Assembly: GCA_023657425.1 (NCBI GenBank)
Contig: JAGTJW010000001.1
Location: 1,984,001-2,048,000, forward strand
Length of the DNA: 64,000 nt
From: Ideonella sp. WA131b
Lineage (GTDB): Bacteria; Pseudomonadota; Gammaproteobacteria; Burkholderiales; Burkholderiaceae_C
Direction of reading: 5' to 3'
Shown piece by piece: positions 45,961 to 55,338 of the stretch. Position numbers and translations under genes: made by a program. Position 1 is the stretch's first letter, and each line of letters starts with the position of its first letter. The notes below the pieces were generated by a model. It saw only the letters and a list, made by a program, of their open reading frames with translations, was not told the DNA's origin and made no database searches.

Positions 45961-48817
45961 TGGCCTGGTCGAAGGGCAGCTTGAGCTGACTGAGGTCCTT
46001 GCGCGTCTCCACCAGCACCAGAGGGCCGTCGACCACCAGCACGTGGCGCCTGGGTTCGCGCGGCACGTGCACGGGCTTGGGCTCGGCGGCCATCGCGGCC
46101 TGCACGGCGGCGATCTTTCCGGCGTCGGACTGCACCCAATCCAGGCCTGCCGACGCAGCCAGCGAGGCCAGCGCTTCGGTGGGCAGCTGGAAGGGCTCGA
46201 TGCGGATGGGCTCGGCCTTGCGCGGCAGGGCGGGCGGGGCCGCCGCCGGCTCGCCCGGCGCCAACACGGGCAGCGAGGCCGGTGCGGGACGTGCGCGCTC
46301 GGGGACTGCGGCCGCGACGTCGTCGCCGCGCGCAGCCGTCAAGGGTTCGGCGGCTTCGGCCCCCACGGCGGGTGGCAGCTCGCCAGCCTCGGTGGCCTCG
46401 CGATCGCGGTTGCGACCGCGGCCGCCCCGGCGACGACGGCCCCGCTCGCCGTCGGCATGCTCGCCCTCGGGGCGATCGCCATCCGGTGCGTCGGCGCGTG
46501 CGCCAGCCTCGGAGGCCGATTCAGCGGCAGGCGCGGCCTGGGCGGCCTCGGTGCCTTCGGTCAGCGGGCCCTGCGGGGCCTCGTCTGCCGGGCGGCCTTC
46601 ACCACGGTCGCGGCCACCGCGTCGGCGACGGCGGCGACCACCTTCGCGTGTGTCGCCGTCAGCACCGGCTTCTGTGCCCTCGCTGCCAGGCGGAAAGGAC
46701 GCGGAGGTCGTTTCGACGACGGGCTGCCCGCTGCCCTTGGCCGACACCTCCTCGGGCCGCGGTGCCCGCTCGGGGCGCGGGCCGCGGCGGTCGCCGTTGC
46801 GCTCGCTGCCACGATCGGTGCCCTCGGTGCCGCGTTCGCCGCGTTCGCCACCGCGCTCCTGACGCGGCTCGCCACGGGCCTGTGGCCCATCGCGGCCTCC
46901 CTCGCGGCCACCGTCCTTCTGACCACCACGGCCACCGCGACCGCCGCGTTCGCCGCGCTCACCACGACGGCCATCGCGGCGCTCGCCGGCGGGCTTGGCC
47001 TCGGCCGCAGATGCGGCCACGGGCGCAGCCGCCGGCGCCGCCACGACCGCTGCCGACGCCTGCGCCGGTGCACCGCCCAAGATCTTCTTCACCCAGCCAA
47101 AGAAGCCGCTGCCGGCCGCCGGCACCACCGGCGGCGGCACCGGCACGGCCGGCTCGGGAAGGGGCATGGGTGCCACGGCCACCGGCGCTGGCGGTGGGGG
47201 TGGCGGCGGGGCCGGCTGGTCGGGCAGCACGCCCTTGATCACCGGCTCTTGCTTGGCGCGGCCGGTGCGGTCGCGGCGCGTGATGCCCACTTCCTCGTCC
47301 GGCTCTTCGATCATGGTGTAGCTGGCCTGCAGGCTCTCCAGACGCGGGTCGTCATGGCGCAGGCGCTCGAGCTTGTAGTTCGGCGTCTCCAGGTGCTTGT
47401 TGGGCACCAGCAGCACGGTCAGGCGTTGCTTGAGCTCGATCTTGGTGATCTCGCTGCGCTTCTCATTCAGCAGGAAGCTCGTCACCTCCACCGGCACCTG
47501 CACGTGCACGGCGGCGGTGTTCTCCTTCATGGCCTCTTCCTGCACCATGCGCAGGATCTGCAGCGCGCTGCTCTCGGTGTCGCGGATGTGGCCGGTGCCG
47601 TTGCAGCGTGGGCAGGTGATGTGGTTGCCCTCGCTGAGCGCCGGGCGCAGGCGCTGGCGGCTCAGCTCAAGCAGCCCGAACTTGCTGATGGAGCTGAACT
47701 GCACGCGGGCGCGGTCGTAGCGCAGCGCGTCGCGCAGGCGCTGCTCGACCTCGCGGCGGTTCTTGCTCTCCTCCATGTCGATGAAGTCGACGACGATCAG
47801 GCCGCCGAGGTCGCGCAGCCGGCACTGCCGGGCGATCTCGTCGGCGGCCTCGAGGTTGGTGCGGGTGGCCGTCTCCTCGATGTCGCCGCCGCGCGTGGCG
47901 CGCGCGGAGTTCACGTCCACGGCCACCAGGGCCTCGGTGTGGTCGATGACGATGGCGCCGCCCGAGGGCAGGTTGACCGTGCGGCTGAAGGCCGTCTCGA
48001 TCTGGTGCTCGATCTGGAAGCGGCTGAAGAGGGGCGCGTCGTCACGGTAGCGCTTCACGCGGTGCGCCGACTCGGGCATCACGTGCTCCATGAACTGGCG
48101 CGCCTGTTCATAGATGTCGTCGGTGTCGATCAGGATCTCGCCGATGTCGGCCGAGAAGTAGTCGCGGATCGCGCGGATGACGAGCGTGCTCTCCTGGTAG
48201 ATCAGCTCGGGTTTGCTGAGGGCCTTGGCGGCGCCGTCGATGGCGTCCCAGAGCTTGAGCATGTAGTTCAGGTCCCACTGCAGCTCCGCCGCGGTGCGGC
48301 CGATGCCGGCGGTGCGGGCGATCAAGCTCATGCCCTTGGGGTACTCGAGCTGGTCCAGCGCTTCCTTGAGCTCCTCGCGCTGCTCGCCCTCGATGCGCCG
48401 GCTGACGCCGCCGCCGCGCGGGTTGTTGGGCATCAGCACCAGATAGCGGCCGGCCAGGCTGACGAAGGTGGTCAGCGCCGCGCCTTTGTTGCCACGCTCT
48501 TCCTTCTCGACCTGCACGAGCAGGCAATCGCCTTCCTTGACGGCCTCCTTGATGGTGGCGTCTCGTGCACTGACGCCCTCGCGGAAGTAGTTCTTGCTGA
48601 TTTCCTTGAAGGGCAGGAAGCCGTGGCGGTCTTCGCCGTAATCGACGAAGCAAGCCTCCAGGCTGGGCTCCACGCGGGTGATGACCGCCTTGTAGATGTT
48701 GCCCTTGCGCTGCTCGCGGCCCTCGATCTCGGTCTCGAAGTCAAGCAGCTTCTGGCCGTCGACGATCGCCAGGCGCCGCTCTTCGGGCTGCGTGGCGTTG
48801 ATGAGCATTCTCTTCAT
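45953..48817 (-). CDS. rne: Ribonuclease E
   Basis: 954 residues. Catalytic half: S1 RNA-binding domain (about 35-120), 5' sensor and DNase I-like domain with VDVNSA and VDFIDM magnesium aspartates, and the zinc link CPRCNGTG (about 404). From about residue 520 the tail is disordered, Pro/Ala then Arg/Gly/Glu-rich, the scaffold for the degradosome. Essential for mRNA turnover and rRNA/tRNA processing. Start ATG 48817 matches the conserved [13 protein letters not shown] beginning. Divergent to rluC; its stop lies in the 74-bp repeat. Confidence 0.95.
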   Translation of the reverse strand: MKRMLINATQPEERRLAIVDGQKLLDFETEIEGREQRKGNIYKAVITRVEPSLEACFVDYGEDRHGFLPFKEISKNYFREGVSARDATIKEAVKEGDCLLVQVEKEERGNKGAALTTFVSLAGRYLVLMPNNPRGGGVSRRIEGEQREELKEALDQLEYPKGMSLIARTAGIGRTAAELQWDLNYMLKLWDAIDGAAKALSKPELIYQESTLVIRAIRDYFSADIGEILIDTDDIYEQARQFMEHVMPESAHRVKRYRDDAPLFSRFQIEHQIETAFSRTVNLPSGGAIVIDHTEALVAVDVNSARATRGGDIEETATRTNLEAADEIARQCRLRDLGGLIVVDFIDMEESKNRREVEQRLRDALRYDRARVQFSSISKFGLLELSRQRLRPALSEGNHITCPRCNGTGHIRDTESSALQILRMVQEEAMKENTAAVHVQVPVEVTSFLLNEKRSEITKIELKQRLTVLLVPNKHLETPNYKLERLRHDDPRLESLQASYTMIEEPDEEVGITRRDRTGRAKQEPVIKGVLPDQPAPPPPPPPAPVAVAPMPLPEPAVPVPPPVVPAAGSGFFGWVKKILGGAPAQASAAVVAAPAAAPVAASAAEAKPAGERRDGRRGERGERGGRGGRGGQKDGGREGGRDGPQARGEPRQERGGERGERGTEGTDRGSERNGDRRGPRPERAPRPEEVSAKGSGQPVVETTSASFPPGSEGTEAGADGDTREGGRRRRRRGGRDRGEGRPADEAPQGPLTEGTEAAQAAPAAESASEAGARADAPDGDRPEGEHADGERGRRRRGGRGRNRDREATEAGELPPAVGAEAAEPLTAARGDDVAAAVPERARPAPASLPVLAPGEPAAAPPALPRKAEPIRIEPFQLPTEALASLAASAGLDWVQSDAGKIAAVQAAMAAEPKPVHVPREPRRHVLVVDGPLVLVETRKDLSQLKLPFDQAMG

Positions 48818-49481
48818 GTGCACTCCGGTGCCGCGCTGTGTCCCTGCAAGCCTGCAGGGCGACGGCGCGGGATTCATTCCCGATGCACGAGTCGAACGCG
48901 ACAGAACCTTGGTGCAACGGCCGAAGCCGGCCCGAATTGCCCTGGACTGCGCGTGTTGCGCCGCTTCGCGGTGGAAGCGGCGGTTCAGGCGCGCAGCGTT
49001 GGCGCGTGCGCCGCCGGCCGCCGCGGTGCGCGTGGCCCGCCCCGCACGCCACCGGGCCGCGGCCGCGGATCACGCGGCTGTGCGCTCGCCCCGGCCGCGC
49101 CTGCGGCGGCGGTGCCGGGCAGGGGCCACGTGGGGCGAAGGGTGGGTGGGAGGTGGGGGTTCACGGGCGACCGATGGGCTGCCGTCAGCGCGGGTTCCAG
49201 ACATCCAGCCCGCGAGTGGGCGCGGGCACTGGCGCGTCTGGCGCCCTTCAATCTGTTCGGGGCCCCGTTCCAGTAACGAGGCGGTAGGTTCTCTCACGAC
49301 GCTCTGCCACCACCCCGGCCGTCGCGCCGTGTCACGTGGGGACACGGCCTCGGCCGCCGGGAGGGCGTTGCATCCGCTCTTGGCCGCGGGCGTCGGACGG
49401 ATCCGATGCCTCGCTGCCCTGTCACGTTCAACCGCGGTGCCCGCGTAGACTTCCGAAAAATCAAGCACTTACGGCCTGAAT
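48818..49481. other. Long gene-free leader between rne and rluC
   Basis: 664 bp with no convincing gene in either direction. On the leftward strand it would form the rne 5' untranslated region; in E. coli that leader folds and lets RNase E cut its own mRNA. A TATACT on the leftward strand at 49494-49499 might be a -10 box but overlaps the rluC start. Very GC-rich, able to form many hairpins. Confidence 0.5.
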
Positions 49482-50495
49482 GTGACCCTGCGCAGTATAC
49501 GCGCCAAATCCACGGCAGCACCCTCGAGCCCAGCCCCCAGCGCCGTCCAGTGGCTGACCGTGGACGCCGAAAGCGCCGGCCAGCGGCTCGACAACGTGCT
49601 GCTGCGGCTGCTCAAGGGCGTGCCCAAGACGCACGTCTACCGCATCATCCGCAGCGGCGAGGTGCGCCTGAACAAGGGCCGTGCCAGCGCGGACAGCCGC
49701 GTCGCCGAGGGCGATGTGGTGCGTGTGCCGCCGCTGCGCCTGCCGGCGGGCCGCGGCGGGTCAGGCGGCGAGCCGCTGGCGGCGACGGCGCCGCCGCGCG
49801 AGTTTCCGGTGCTGCTTGAAGATGAGCAGCTCCTGGCCATCGACAAGCCCGCTGGCGTGGCCGTGCACGGTGGCAGCGGCGTGAGTTTCGGCGTCATCGA
49901 GCAACTGCGCCGGGCGCGGCCGTCGGGCGGCTTTCTCGAGCTTGTGCACAGGCTCGACAAGGAGACTTCCGGCATCCTGCTGCTGGCCAAGAAGCGCAGT
50001 GCACTCAACGCCCTGCAGGACCAGTTCCGTGCCCGCGAGACGGCCAAGGTCTACACGGCACTGGTCTTCGGTGCCTGGCCGGCGAGGCTGAAGGTCATCG
50101 ACCAGGCGCTGCTCAAGGGCCTTGACGCCGCGGGCGAGCGCCACGTGCGGACCGTGGCGGCCGACGCCGAGGGCGCGCAGCGGTCCATCACCCTGGTGCG
50201 CGTGGCAGGCGTCTATGCGGGCGCGACGCTGCTGGACGTGACGCTGAAGACCGGCCGCACGCACCAGATCCGCGTGCACCTGGCCAGCCAGGGCCACCCC
50301 ATCGTGGGCGACCCGAAGTACGGCGACTTCGCGCGCAACAAGGGCTTCGCGCGGGAGACCGGCTTCGACCGCATGTTCCTGCACGCCTGCGCGCTGGCCT
50401 TCGATCACCCGGCCGGCGGCGCGCGCGTGGCGCTGGAGTCGCCCCTGCCCGCACCCTGCCAAGCGCTCTGCGACACACTTCCGGCCCGCGACTGA
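49482..50495 (+). CDS. rluC: Large-subunit rRNA pseudouridine synthase (RluC/RluD family)
   Basis: 337 residues: S4 domain (about 30-95, GQRLDNVLLRLL), then the catalytic domain with HRLDKETSGILL carrying the Asp nucleophile and KTGRTHQIRVHL. Its place next to divergent rne supports RluC (U955, 2504, 2580 in 23S rRNA). Start is GTG 49482. Confidence 0.9.
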   Translation: MTLRSIRAKSTAAPSSPAPSAVQWLTVDAESAGQRLDNVLLRLLKGVPKTHVYRIIRSGEVRLNKGRASADSRVAEGDVVRVPPLRLPAGRGGSGGEPLAATAPPREFPVLLEDEQLLAIDKPAGVAVHGGSGVSFGVIEQLRRARPSGGFLELVHRLDKETSGILLLAKKRSALNALQDQFRARETAKVYTALVFGAWPARLKVIDQALLKGLDAAGERHVRTVAADAEGAQRSITLVRVAGVYAGATLLDVTLKTGRTHQIRVHLASQGHPIVGDPKYGDFARNKGFARETGFDRMFLHACALAFDHPAGGARVALESPLPAPCQALCDTLPARD

Positions 50496-50504
50496 ACTTC
50501 TGCC

Positions 50505-51164
50505 ATGCCGCAACGCCGCTTCGACCTCATCGCCTTCGACTGGGACGGCACGCTGTTCGACAGCACGGCACTGATCGTGCGCTGCATCCAGGATGCCTGC
50601 CGCGACCTCGACCTTGCGGTGCCCAGCGATGCGGATGCCTCCTACGTCATCGGCCTGGGCCTGCAGGATGCGCTGCGCCACGCCGCGCCGGGACTGCCTG
50701 CCGAGCGCTACCCCGAGCTGGGTCTGCGCTATCGCGAGCACTATTGGGCGCACAAGGACGATCTGGTTCTGTTCCCCGGCACACTGGCCATGCTTCAGGC
50801 CCTGAAGGTGCGCCATCACCTATTGGCCGTGGCCACCGGCAAGAACCGCCGCGGGCTCGACGACGCGCTGGCACAGGCCGAGCTGCACGGCGTGTTCGAC
50901 GCCACGCGCACGGCCGACGAGACGGCCGGCAAGCCGCACCCGCTGATGCTGCGGGAGCTGATGGCCGAACTGGGCGTGGCACCTGAGCGCACGTTGATGA
51001 TCGGCGATACCACGCACGATCTGCTGCTGGCGCGCAATGCCGGCACGGCCAGCGTCGGCGTGAGCTTTGGCGCGCACGAGCCCGAGGCCTTCGACGCTTT
51101 CGGCCCGTTGGCGGTGGTGCACAGCACTGGCGAGCTGCACCGCTGGCTGATCGACCACGCGTGA
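50505..51164 (+). CDS. HAD-superfamily phosphatase (Gph-like)
   Basis: 219 residues: motif I FDWDGTLFDS with both Asp, motif II ATGKNR, motif IV MIGDTTHDLLLA. Phosphoglycolate-phosphatase-like subfamily; small phosphate ester substrate. 9 nt after rluC, and its stop overlaps the Rieske gene as GTGA. Confidence 0.88.
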   Translation: MPQRRFDLIAFDWDGTLFDSTALIVRCIQDACRDLDLAVPSDADASYVIGLGLQDALRHAAPGLPAERYPELGLRYREHYWAHKDDLVLFPGTLAMLQALKVRHHLLAVATGKNRRGLDDALAQAELHGVFDATRTADETAGKPHPLMLRELMAELGVAPERTLMIGDTTHDLLLARNAGTASVGVSFGAHEPEAFDAFGPLAVVHSTGELHRWLIDHA

Positions 51165-51595
51165 GCGCCGGCATCGCCCCCGAGCTGGCGCGCCTGCCGC
51201 TGTGCGCGTCGGCCGAACTGGCAGAGCGTGGCCGCGCGTTCGGCTGGGCCGTGCTCGAGCACGGCCGGCCGCAGCGTGCGTTCGTGCTGCGCATCGATGG
51301 CCAAGCACGGGCCTACCTCAACCGCTGCCTGCATGTGCCGGTGGAGATGGACTGGATGCCCGGCGAGTTCCTCGACAGCGAGCGCCGCACCATCATTTGC
51401 TCGATCCACGGCGCCGCCTACGACCCGGCACACGGCCAGTGCGTGGGCGGCCCTTGCGGCCGCGGCCGGCTGACGCCGGTGCCCGTGGCCGAGGAGGGCG
51501 GGCAGGTGTATTGGTATCCTTCCAAAGACCTCCGGCCGGTGCCCGTTGATGAGCCACCGCCCGCCACCCCCGCGGTCCCACCGCCCGCCCCATGA
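51161..51595 (+). CDS. Small Rieske [2Fe-2S] protein
   Basis: 144 residues with Rieske ligands RCLH and CSIHG about 17 residues apart, so a cluster can form. C-terminal Pro-rich tail. No oxygenase partner is nearby; a small electron carrier of unknown use, recurrent between gph- and sppA-type genes in Burkholderiales. GTG 51161 start; ATGA overlap with the next gene. Confidence 0.85.
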   Translation: MSAGIAPELARLPLCASAELAERGRAFGWAVLEHGRPQRAFVLRIDGQARAYLNRCLHVPVEMDWMPGEFLDSERRTIICSIHGAAYDPAHGQCVGGPCGRGRLTPVPVAEEGGQVYWYPSKDLRPVPVDEPPPATPAVPPPAP

Positions 51596-52662
51596 ACGCC
51601 CCCGATCCCAGCCCCCCGCCGGCCGCGCCCGCCCCGACGCCCGAGCCATTGAGCGTGACCGCCGCCGCCGCGCTGGCCGACCAGCGCACCGCCGCCAAGG
51701 CAGTGCCACCCGGCCCGTCCGGCCTGGAGGCCACCGTCGAACGACTGGGTGCGCAGTGGCTGGCCTACCAGCACAAGGAGCGCCGCTGGCGGCTGTTCTT
51801 CCGCTTCACCTGGCTCCTCGTGGTGCTGGTGGCGCTGGTGCTGCTGTTCGGGCAGTCCGCCGGGCCGTCGGCGCCCAGCACGCCGCACACGGCGATGGTC
51901 GAGGTTCGGGGCGAGATCGCCATCGGCAGCGAGGCCAGTGCCGATCGCATCATCGCCGGGCTGCGCGACGCCTTCTCTGACACCGGCGCGCAGGCCGTGG
52001 TGCTGCGCATCAATTCGCCTGGCGGCAGTCCGGTGCAGGCCGGCATCGTGCACGACGAGATCCTGCGGCTGAAGGCGCTGCACAAGAAGAAGGTTTACGC
52101 GGTGGTCGAAGAGATGGGCGCCTCCGGGGCCTACTACATCGCCGTCGCGGCCGACCAGATCTACGTCGACAAGGCCAGCCTCGTGGGCAGCATCGGCGTG
52201 CTGATGGACGGCTTCGGCTTCACCGGGCTGATGGACAAGCTCGGTGTCGAGCGCCGGCTGATCACCGCCGGCAGCAACAAGGGCATGCTCGACCCGTTCT
52301 CGCCGTTCAACCCGAAGCAGCGTGAGCTGGCGCAGGCCATGCTCACGCAGATCCACCAGCAGTTCATCAAGGTTGTGAGGCAGGGCCGCGGCGAACGTCT
52401 CCAGGGTGGCGACGACATCTTCTCGGGGCTCGTGTGGAACGGCGAGGAGGCCGTGAGGATCGGCCTTGCCGACGCGTTGGGCAGCCTGGACCACGTGGCC
52501 CGCGAAGTCATCAAGGCCGAGGACATCATCGACTACACGCCGCGCGACAACGTGGCCGAGCGGCTGGCCAAGCGTTTCGGCGCCGAGGTCGGCGCCGGGG
52601 CCGTCCGTGCGCTTGGTGCCGCTGGGGCTTTCGATGCCGGTGGTGGCGCGCCGTTGAAGTGA
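51592..52662 (+). CDS. S49-family peptidase (SppA/SohB-like)
   Basis: 356 residues. One membrane anchor (about 74-92), then a ClpP-like fold with INSPGGSP and the nucleophile in MGASGAYYIA; a Lys base in the SNKGMLDPFSPF region. Degrades signal peptides or membrane proteins in the periplasmic face of the inner membrane. ATG 51592 overlaps the Rieske stop. Confidence 0.9.
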   Translation: MNAPDPSPPPAAPAPTPEPLSVTAAAALADQRTAAKAVPPGPSGLEATVERLGAQWLAYQHKERRWRLFFRFTWLLVVLVALVLLFGQSAGPSAPSTPHTAMVEVRGEIAIGSEASADRIIAGLRDAFSDTGAQAVVLRINSPGGSPVQAGIVHDEILRLKALHKKKVYAVVEEMGASGAYYIAVAADQIYVDKASLVGSIGVLMDGFGFTGLMDKLGVERRLITAGSNKGMLDPFSPFNPKQRELAQAMLTQIHQQFIKVVRQGRGERLQGGDDIFSGLVWNGEEAVRIGLADALGSLDHVAREVIKAEDIIDYTPRDNVAERLAKRFGAEVGAGAVRALGAAGAFDAGGGAPLK

Positions 52663-52668
52663 GAAGGT

Positions 52669-53556
52669 GTGAACGACGGCACTTTCGTCACGCTGCAGCA
52701 CCTGCTGCCCAAGCACGCGATCACCCGGCTCGCCGGCCTGGCGGCTGGCGCGCGTGGCGGCGCGCTCACCACCGGGGCCATCCGCTGGTTCATCGGCCGT
52801 TATGGCGTGAACATGGCCGAGGCTGCCGACCCCGACCCGGCCGCCTACGCCAGCTTCAACGAGTTCTTCACCCGGCCGCTCAAGCCTGGCGCGCGGCCGT
52901 TGGCCCATGCCGAGTGGATCTGCCCGGTGGACGGCGCCATCAGCCAGTTCGGCGCCATCGACGGCGACCGCCTCTTCCAGGCCAAGGGCCACACCTACAC
53001 CACAGCCGCGCTGCTCGGCGGTGATGCGCAACTGGCGCGCCACTTCCAGGGGGGCCACTTCGCCACCCTCTACCTGAGCCCGCGCGACTACCACCGCATC
53101 CACATGCCACGCGCCGGCCGGCTGCTGCGCATGCTGCACGTGCCTGGCGCGCTGTACTCCGTGAACCCGGCCACCGCCCGAGGCGTGTCGGGCCTCTTTG
53201 CGCGCAACGAGCGCGTGGTGTGCGTTTTTGACGACCCGGTCGCGCCGCCGGGCCAGCGCCTGTGGGTGCTGGTGCTGGTGGGTGCCACGGTGGTTGGCAG
53301 CATGGCCACCACCTGGCATGGCATCGTCAACCCTCCCCGACCCGACAGCGTGCGGGACTGGCGTTATGCCGACCAGCGCATCGAGCTCGCCCAAGGCGAC
53401 GAGATGGGCCGCTTCCTGCTCGGCAGCACGGTGGTGATGCTGATGCCGCCCGGCCCGCTGGCCTGGAACCCGGCCTGGACGCCGGGCGGGGCCCTGCGGC
53501 TGGGCGAGCCCATGGCGACGGAGCCGAAGCTGGTGGCGCCTGCCCCGCCCGCGTGA
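52669..53556 (+). CDS. psd: Phosphatidylserine decarboxylase proenzyme, copy 2
   Basis: 295 residues. Canonical features: FNEFFTRPLKPGARP, CPVDGAISQ with Asp, DYHRIHMP with His, and self-cleavage site FLLGSTVV, so this copy has the standard LGST that copy 1 (2100) lacks. Probably the housekeeping PE-forming enzyme. GTG 52669, 6 nt after the peptidase stop and preceded by a weak GAGAAG site. Confidence 0.92.
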   Translation: MNDGTFVTLQHLLPKHAITRLAGLAAGARGGALTTGAIRWFIGRYGVNMAEAADPDPAAYASFNEFFTRPLKPGARPLAHAEWICPVDGAISQFGAIDGDRLFQAKGHTYTTAALLGGDAQLARHFQGGHFATLYLSPRDYHRIHMPRAGRLLRMLHVPGALYSVNPATARGVSGLFARNERVVCVFDDPVAPPGQRLWVLVLVGATVVGSMATTWHGIVNPPRPDSVRDWRYADQRIELAQGDEMGRFLLGSTVVMLMPPGPLAWNPAWTPGGALRLGEPMATEPKLVAPAPPA

Positions 53557-53566
53557 AGCGCCGCCG

Positions 53567-54466
53567 ATGAGCTTTGCCGCGCGCGTGGACGCCCGCGGCT
53601 GGGCGCAGCTGCTTCTGTGGGTGGTGCCGCTGCTTTGGAGCAGCAACTACGTCATCGCGCGTGCCGCCGACGGCGTGATCGCGCCGCATGCGCTGGCGGC
53701 CGGGCGCTGGCTGGTGGCGGGACTGCTGCTGCTGGTCTTCGTCTGGAAGCCCCTGCGCGAGCACCGCGCGGCGCTGCGCCGCGAGTGGGCGCACCTGCTG
53801 GTGCTGGGCCTGCTCGGCATGTACATCTGCGGCGCCTGGGTCTACCAGGCCGGGCGCAGCACCAGCAGCGCCAACATCGCGCTGATCTACGCCGTGACCC
53901 CGATGACCATCGCGGCCGCCTCGGCCTGGGCGCTGCGCGAGGCCATCAGCCGCTGGCAGTGGCTGGGCATGGCGCTGGCTCTGGCGGGGCTGCTGTTCAT
54001 CATCACCAAAGGCGACCCGGCCCGGCTGCTGGCCGTGGAGTTCGTGGCCGGCGACCTGTGGATCACCGCCTGCGCCGTGGCCTGGACGGCCTACTCGGTG
54101 CTGCTCAAGCGTTGGCCCTCGGCGCTGCCGCCGCTGGTGCGGCTGGTGACCATCATCTTTGGTGGCCTGGTGGTGCTGCTGCCGGGCGCCGTGCTCGAGG
54201 CGCTGCTCGTGCCCACGCCGCCCTGGAGCTGGGCCGCAACGGGCCTGGTGGCTGTGGCGGCACTGCTGCCGGGTGTGCTGAGTTACGGTGCGCACTCGCT
54301 GCTGCAGCGCGAGCTGGGCGCCTCGCGCACGGCCATGATGCTCTACCTGGCGCCGGTTTACGGCGCGGCGCTGGCCTGGCTGCTCCTGGGTGAGGTGCCC
54401 GGCTGGTACCACGTGGTGGGCGCGGCGACGATCCTGCCGAGCATCTGGATGGCGTCGCGGCGCTGA
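53567..54466 (+). CDS. EamA-family (DMT) transporter
   Basis: 299 residues with ten helices in two EamA repeats (LLWSSNYVIAR; GELGA-type second-repeat loop). Probable metabolite exporter. 10 nt after psd, so cotranscribed; may have no lipid role. Confidence 0.88.
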   Translation: MSFAARVDARGWAQLLLWVVPLLWSSNYVIARAADGVIAPHALAAGRWLVAGLLLLVFVWKPLREHRAALRREWAHLLVLGLLGMYICGAWVYQAGRSTSSANIALIYAVTPMTIAAASAWALREAISRWQWLGMALALAGLLFIITKGDPARLLAVEFVAGDLWITACAVAWTAYSVLLKRWPSALPPLVRLVTIIFGGLVVLLPGAVLEALLVPTPPWSWAATGLVAVAALLPGVLSYGAHSLLQRELGASRTAMMLYLAPVYGAALAWLLLGEVPGWYHVVGAATILPSIWMASRR

Positions 54467-54501
54467 AGCGCAGGCGCTGCGAGTCCGGCCTCTGGGTGCG
54501 C

Positions 54502-55338
54502 TCAAAAGCAGTTCACGTTCGACCGCCGCAGCGTCACGCCCTGGAACCCGATCGCAGCGACGCCGGACACGCGGCCAAGCCGAAGGGTGTCGGCGGCGAG
54601 GCTGCCCACGATGCCTGCCGTCGCCGCCGTGGTCCCGTCGTGAAGGCCCTCGGCGGTGGCGCGTCCGTCGAACACCCATACCGGCGCGGGCTGGCCGCGC
54701 CGGAACATCGTCACCGAGACCCGCTGGTAGTGCTGTCGCACGAACACGCCCGCCTCGGGCCCGCACCACCAGCCCGCCAACGGAGCCGGCACCACCCAAA
54801 GGTGCACGCTGCTCTTCTTGTCGCGGCCGATGGGCTTGTCCGGCGCGTCGATGACCACGCTGCGGTCGGGCTGCCAGTCGCCCAGATCCCAATCGTGGCT
54901 GACGATGCGGGTGCCCGGCCTCGAGGCGAGCAGCCGCTCGCGCAGCTGCAGGTTCACCTGCGGCAGCAGGTACATCGTGATCACGCTGTAGGGCGTGAGA
55001 TCGAGCGCAAAAAGATCCTGCTCGCGGAACTCGGTGCGCGCGGCCACGCCGGCGGCCTGGGCCGCGGCGCGGCTCCTCGCGACGAGCTCGGGCACGATCT
55101 CCACGCCCAGGCCGCGCGCGCCGAAGCGCCGCGCGGCGGTGATGACGATGCGGCCATCGCCCGAGCCCAGGTCCACCAGGTGGTCGGTCGGGCCCACGCC
55201 GGCCAGCTCCAGCATCGCCAGCGTCACCGCGTCGGGCGTGGTGATGAAGGGCACCTCGTCCTGTGCCACGGCAGGGCCGGCGAGGGCGGCCAAGCACGGA
55301 GCGAAGCCGCCCAGGCGCAGCGCCAACGTGGGCTTCAC
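54502..55338 (-). CDS. Putatively exported class I SAM methyltransferase-like protein
   Basis: 278 residues. A plausible Sec signal peptide (1-25, ending GPAVAQ) precedes a methyltransferase domain with motif I VDLGSGDGRIVITAA (about 55-70) and YLLPQVN; the C-terminal part is beta-rich. SAM is not expected outside the cytoplasm, so either the signal is a membrane-tail or the protein has another use. Start GTG 55338 overlaps the acyl-CoA synthetase stop as GTGA, hence coupled to it. Confidence 0.8.
   Translation of the reverse strand: MKPTLALRLGGFAPCLAALAGPAVAQDEVPFITTPDAVTLAMLELAGVGPTDHLVDLGSGDGRIVITAARRFGARGLGVEIVPELVARSRAAAQAAGVAARTEFREQDLFALDLTPYSVITMYLLPQVNLQLRERLLASRPGTRIVSHDWDLGDWQPDRSVVIDAPDKPIGRDKKSSVHLWVVPAPLAGWWCGPEAGVFVRQHYQRVSVTMFRRGQPAPVWVFDGRATAEGLHDGTTAATAGIVGSLAADTLRLGRVSGVAAIGFQGVTLRRSNVNCF

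Noticed and set aside
46043..49276. 1077-codon open frame opposite rne
   Set aside because: A shadow of the GC-rich, Arg/Gly/Ala-rich rne tail; no domain, low complexity, and rne itself is certain.
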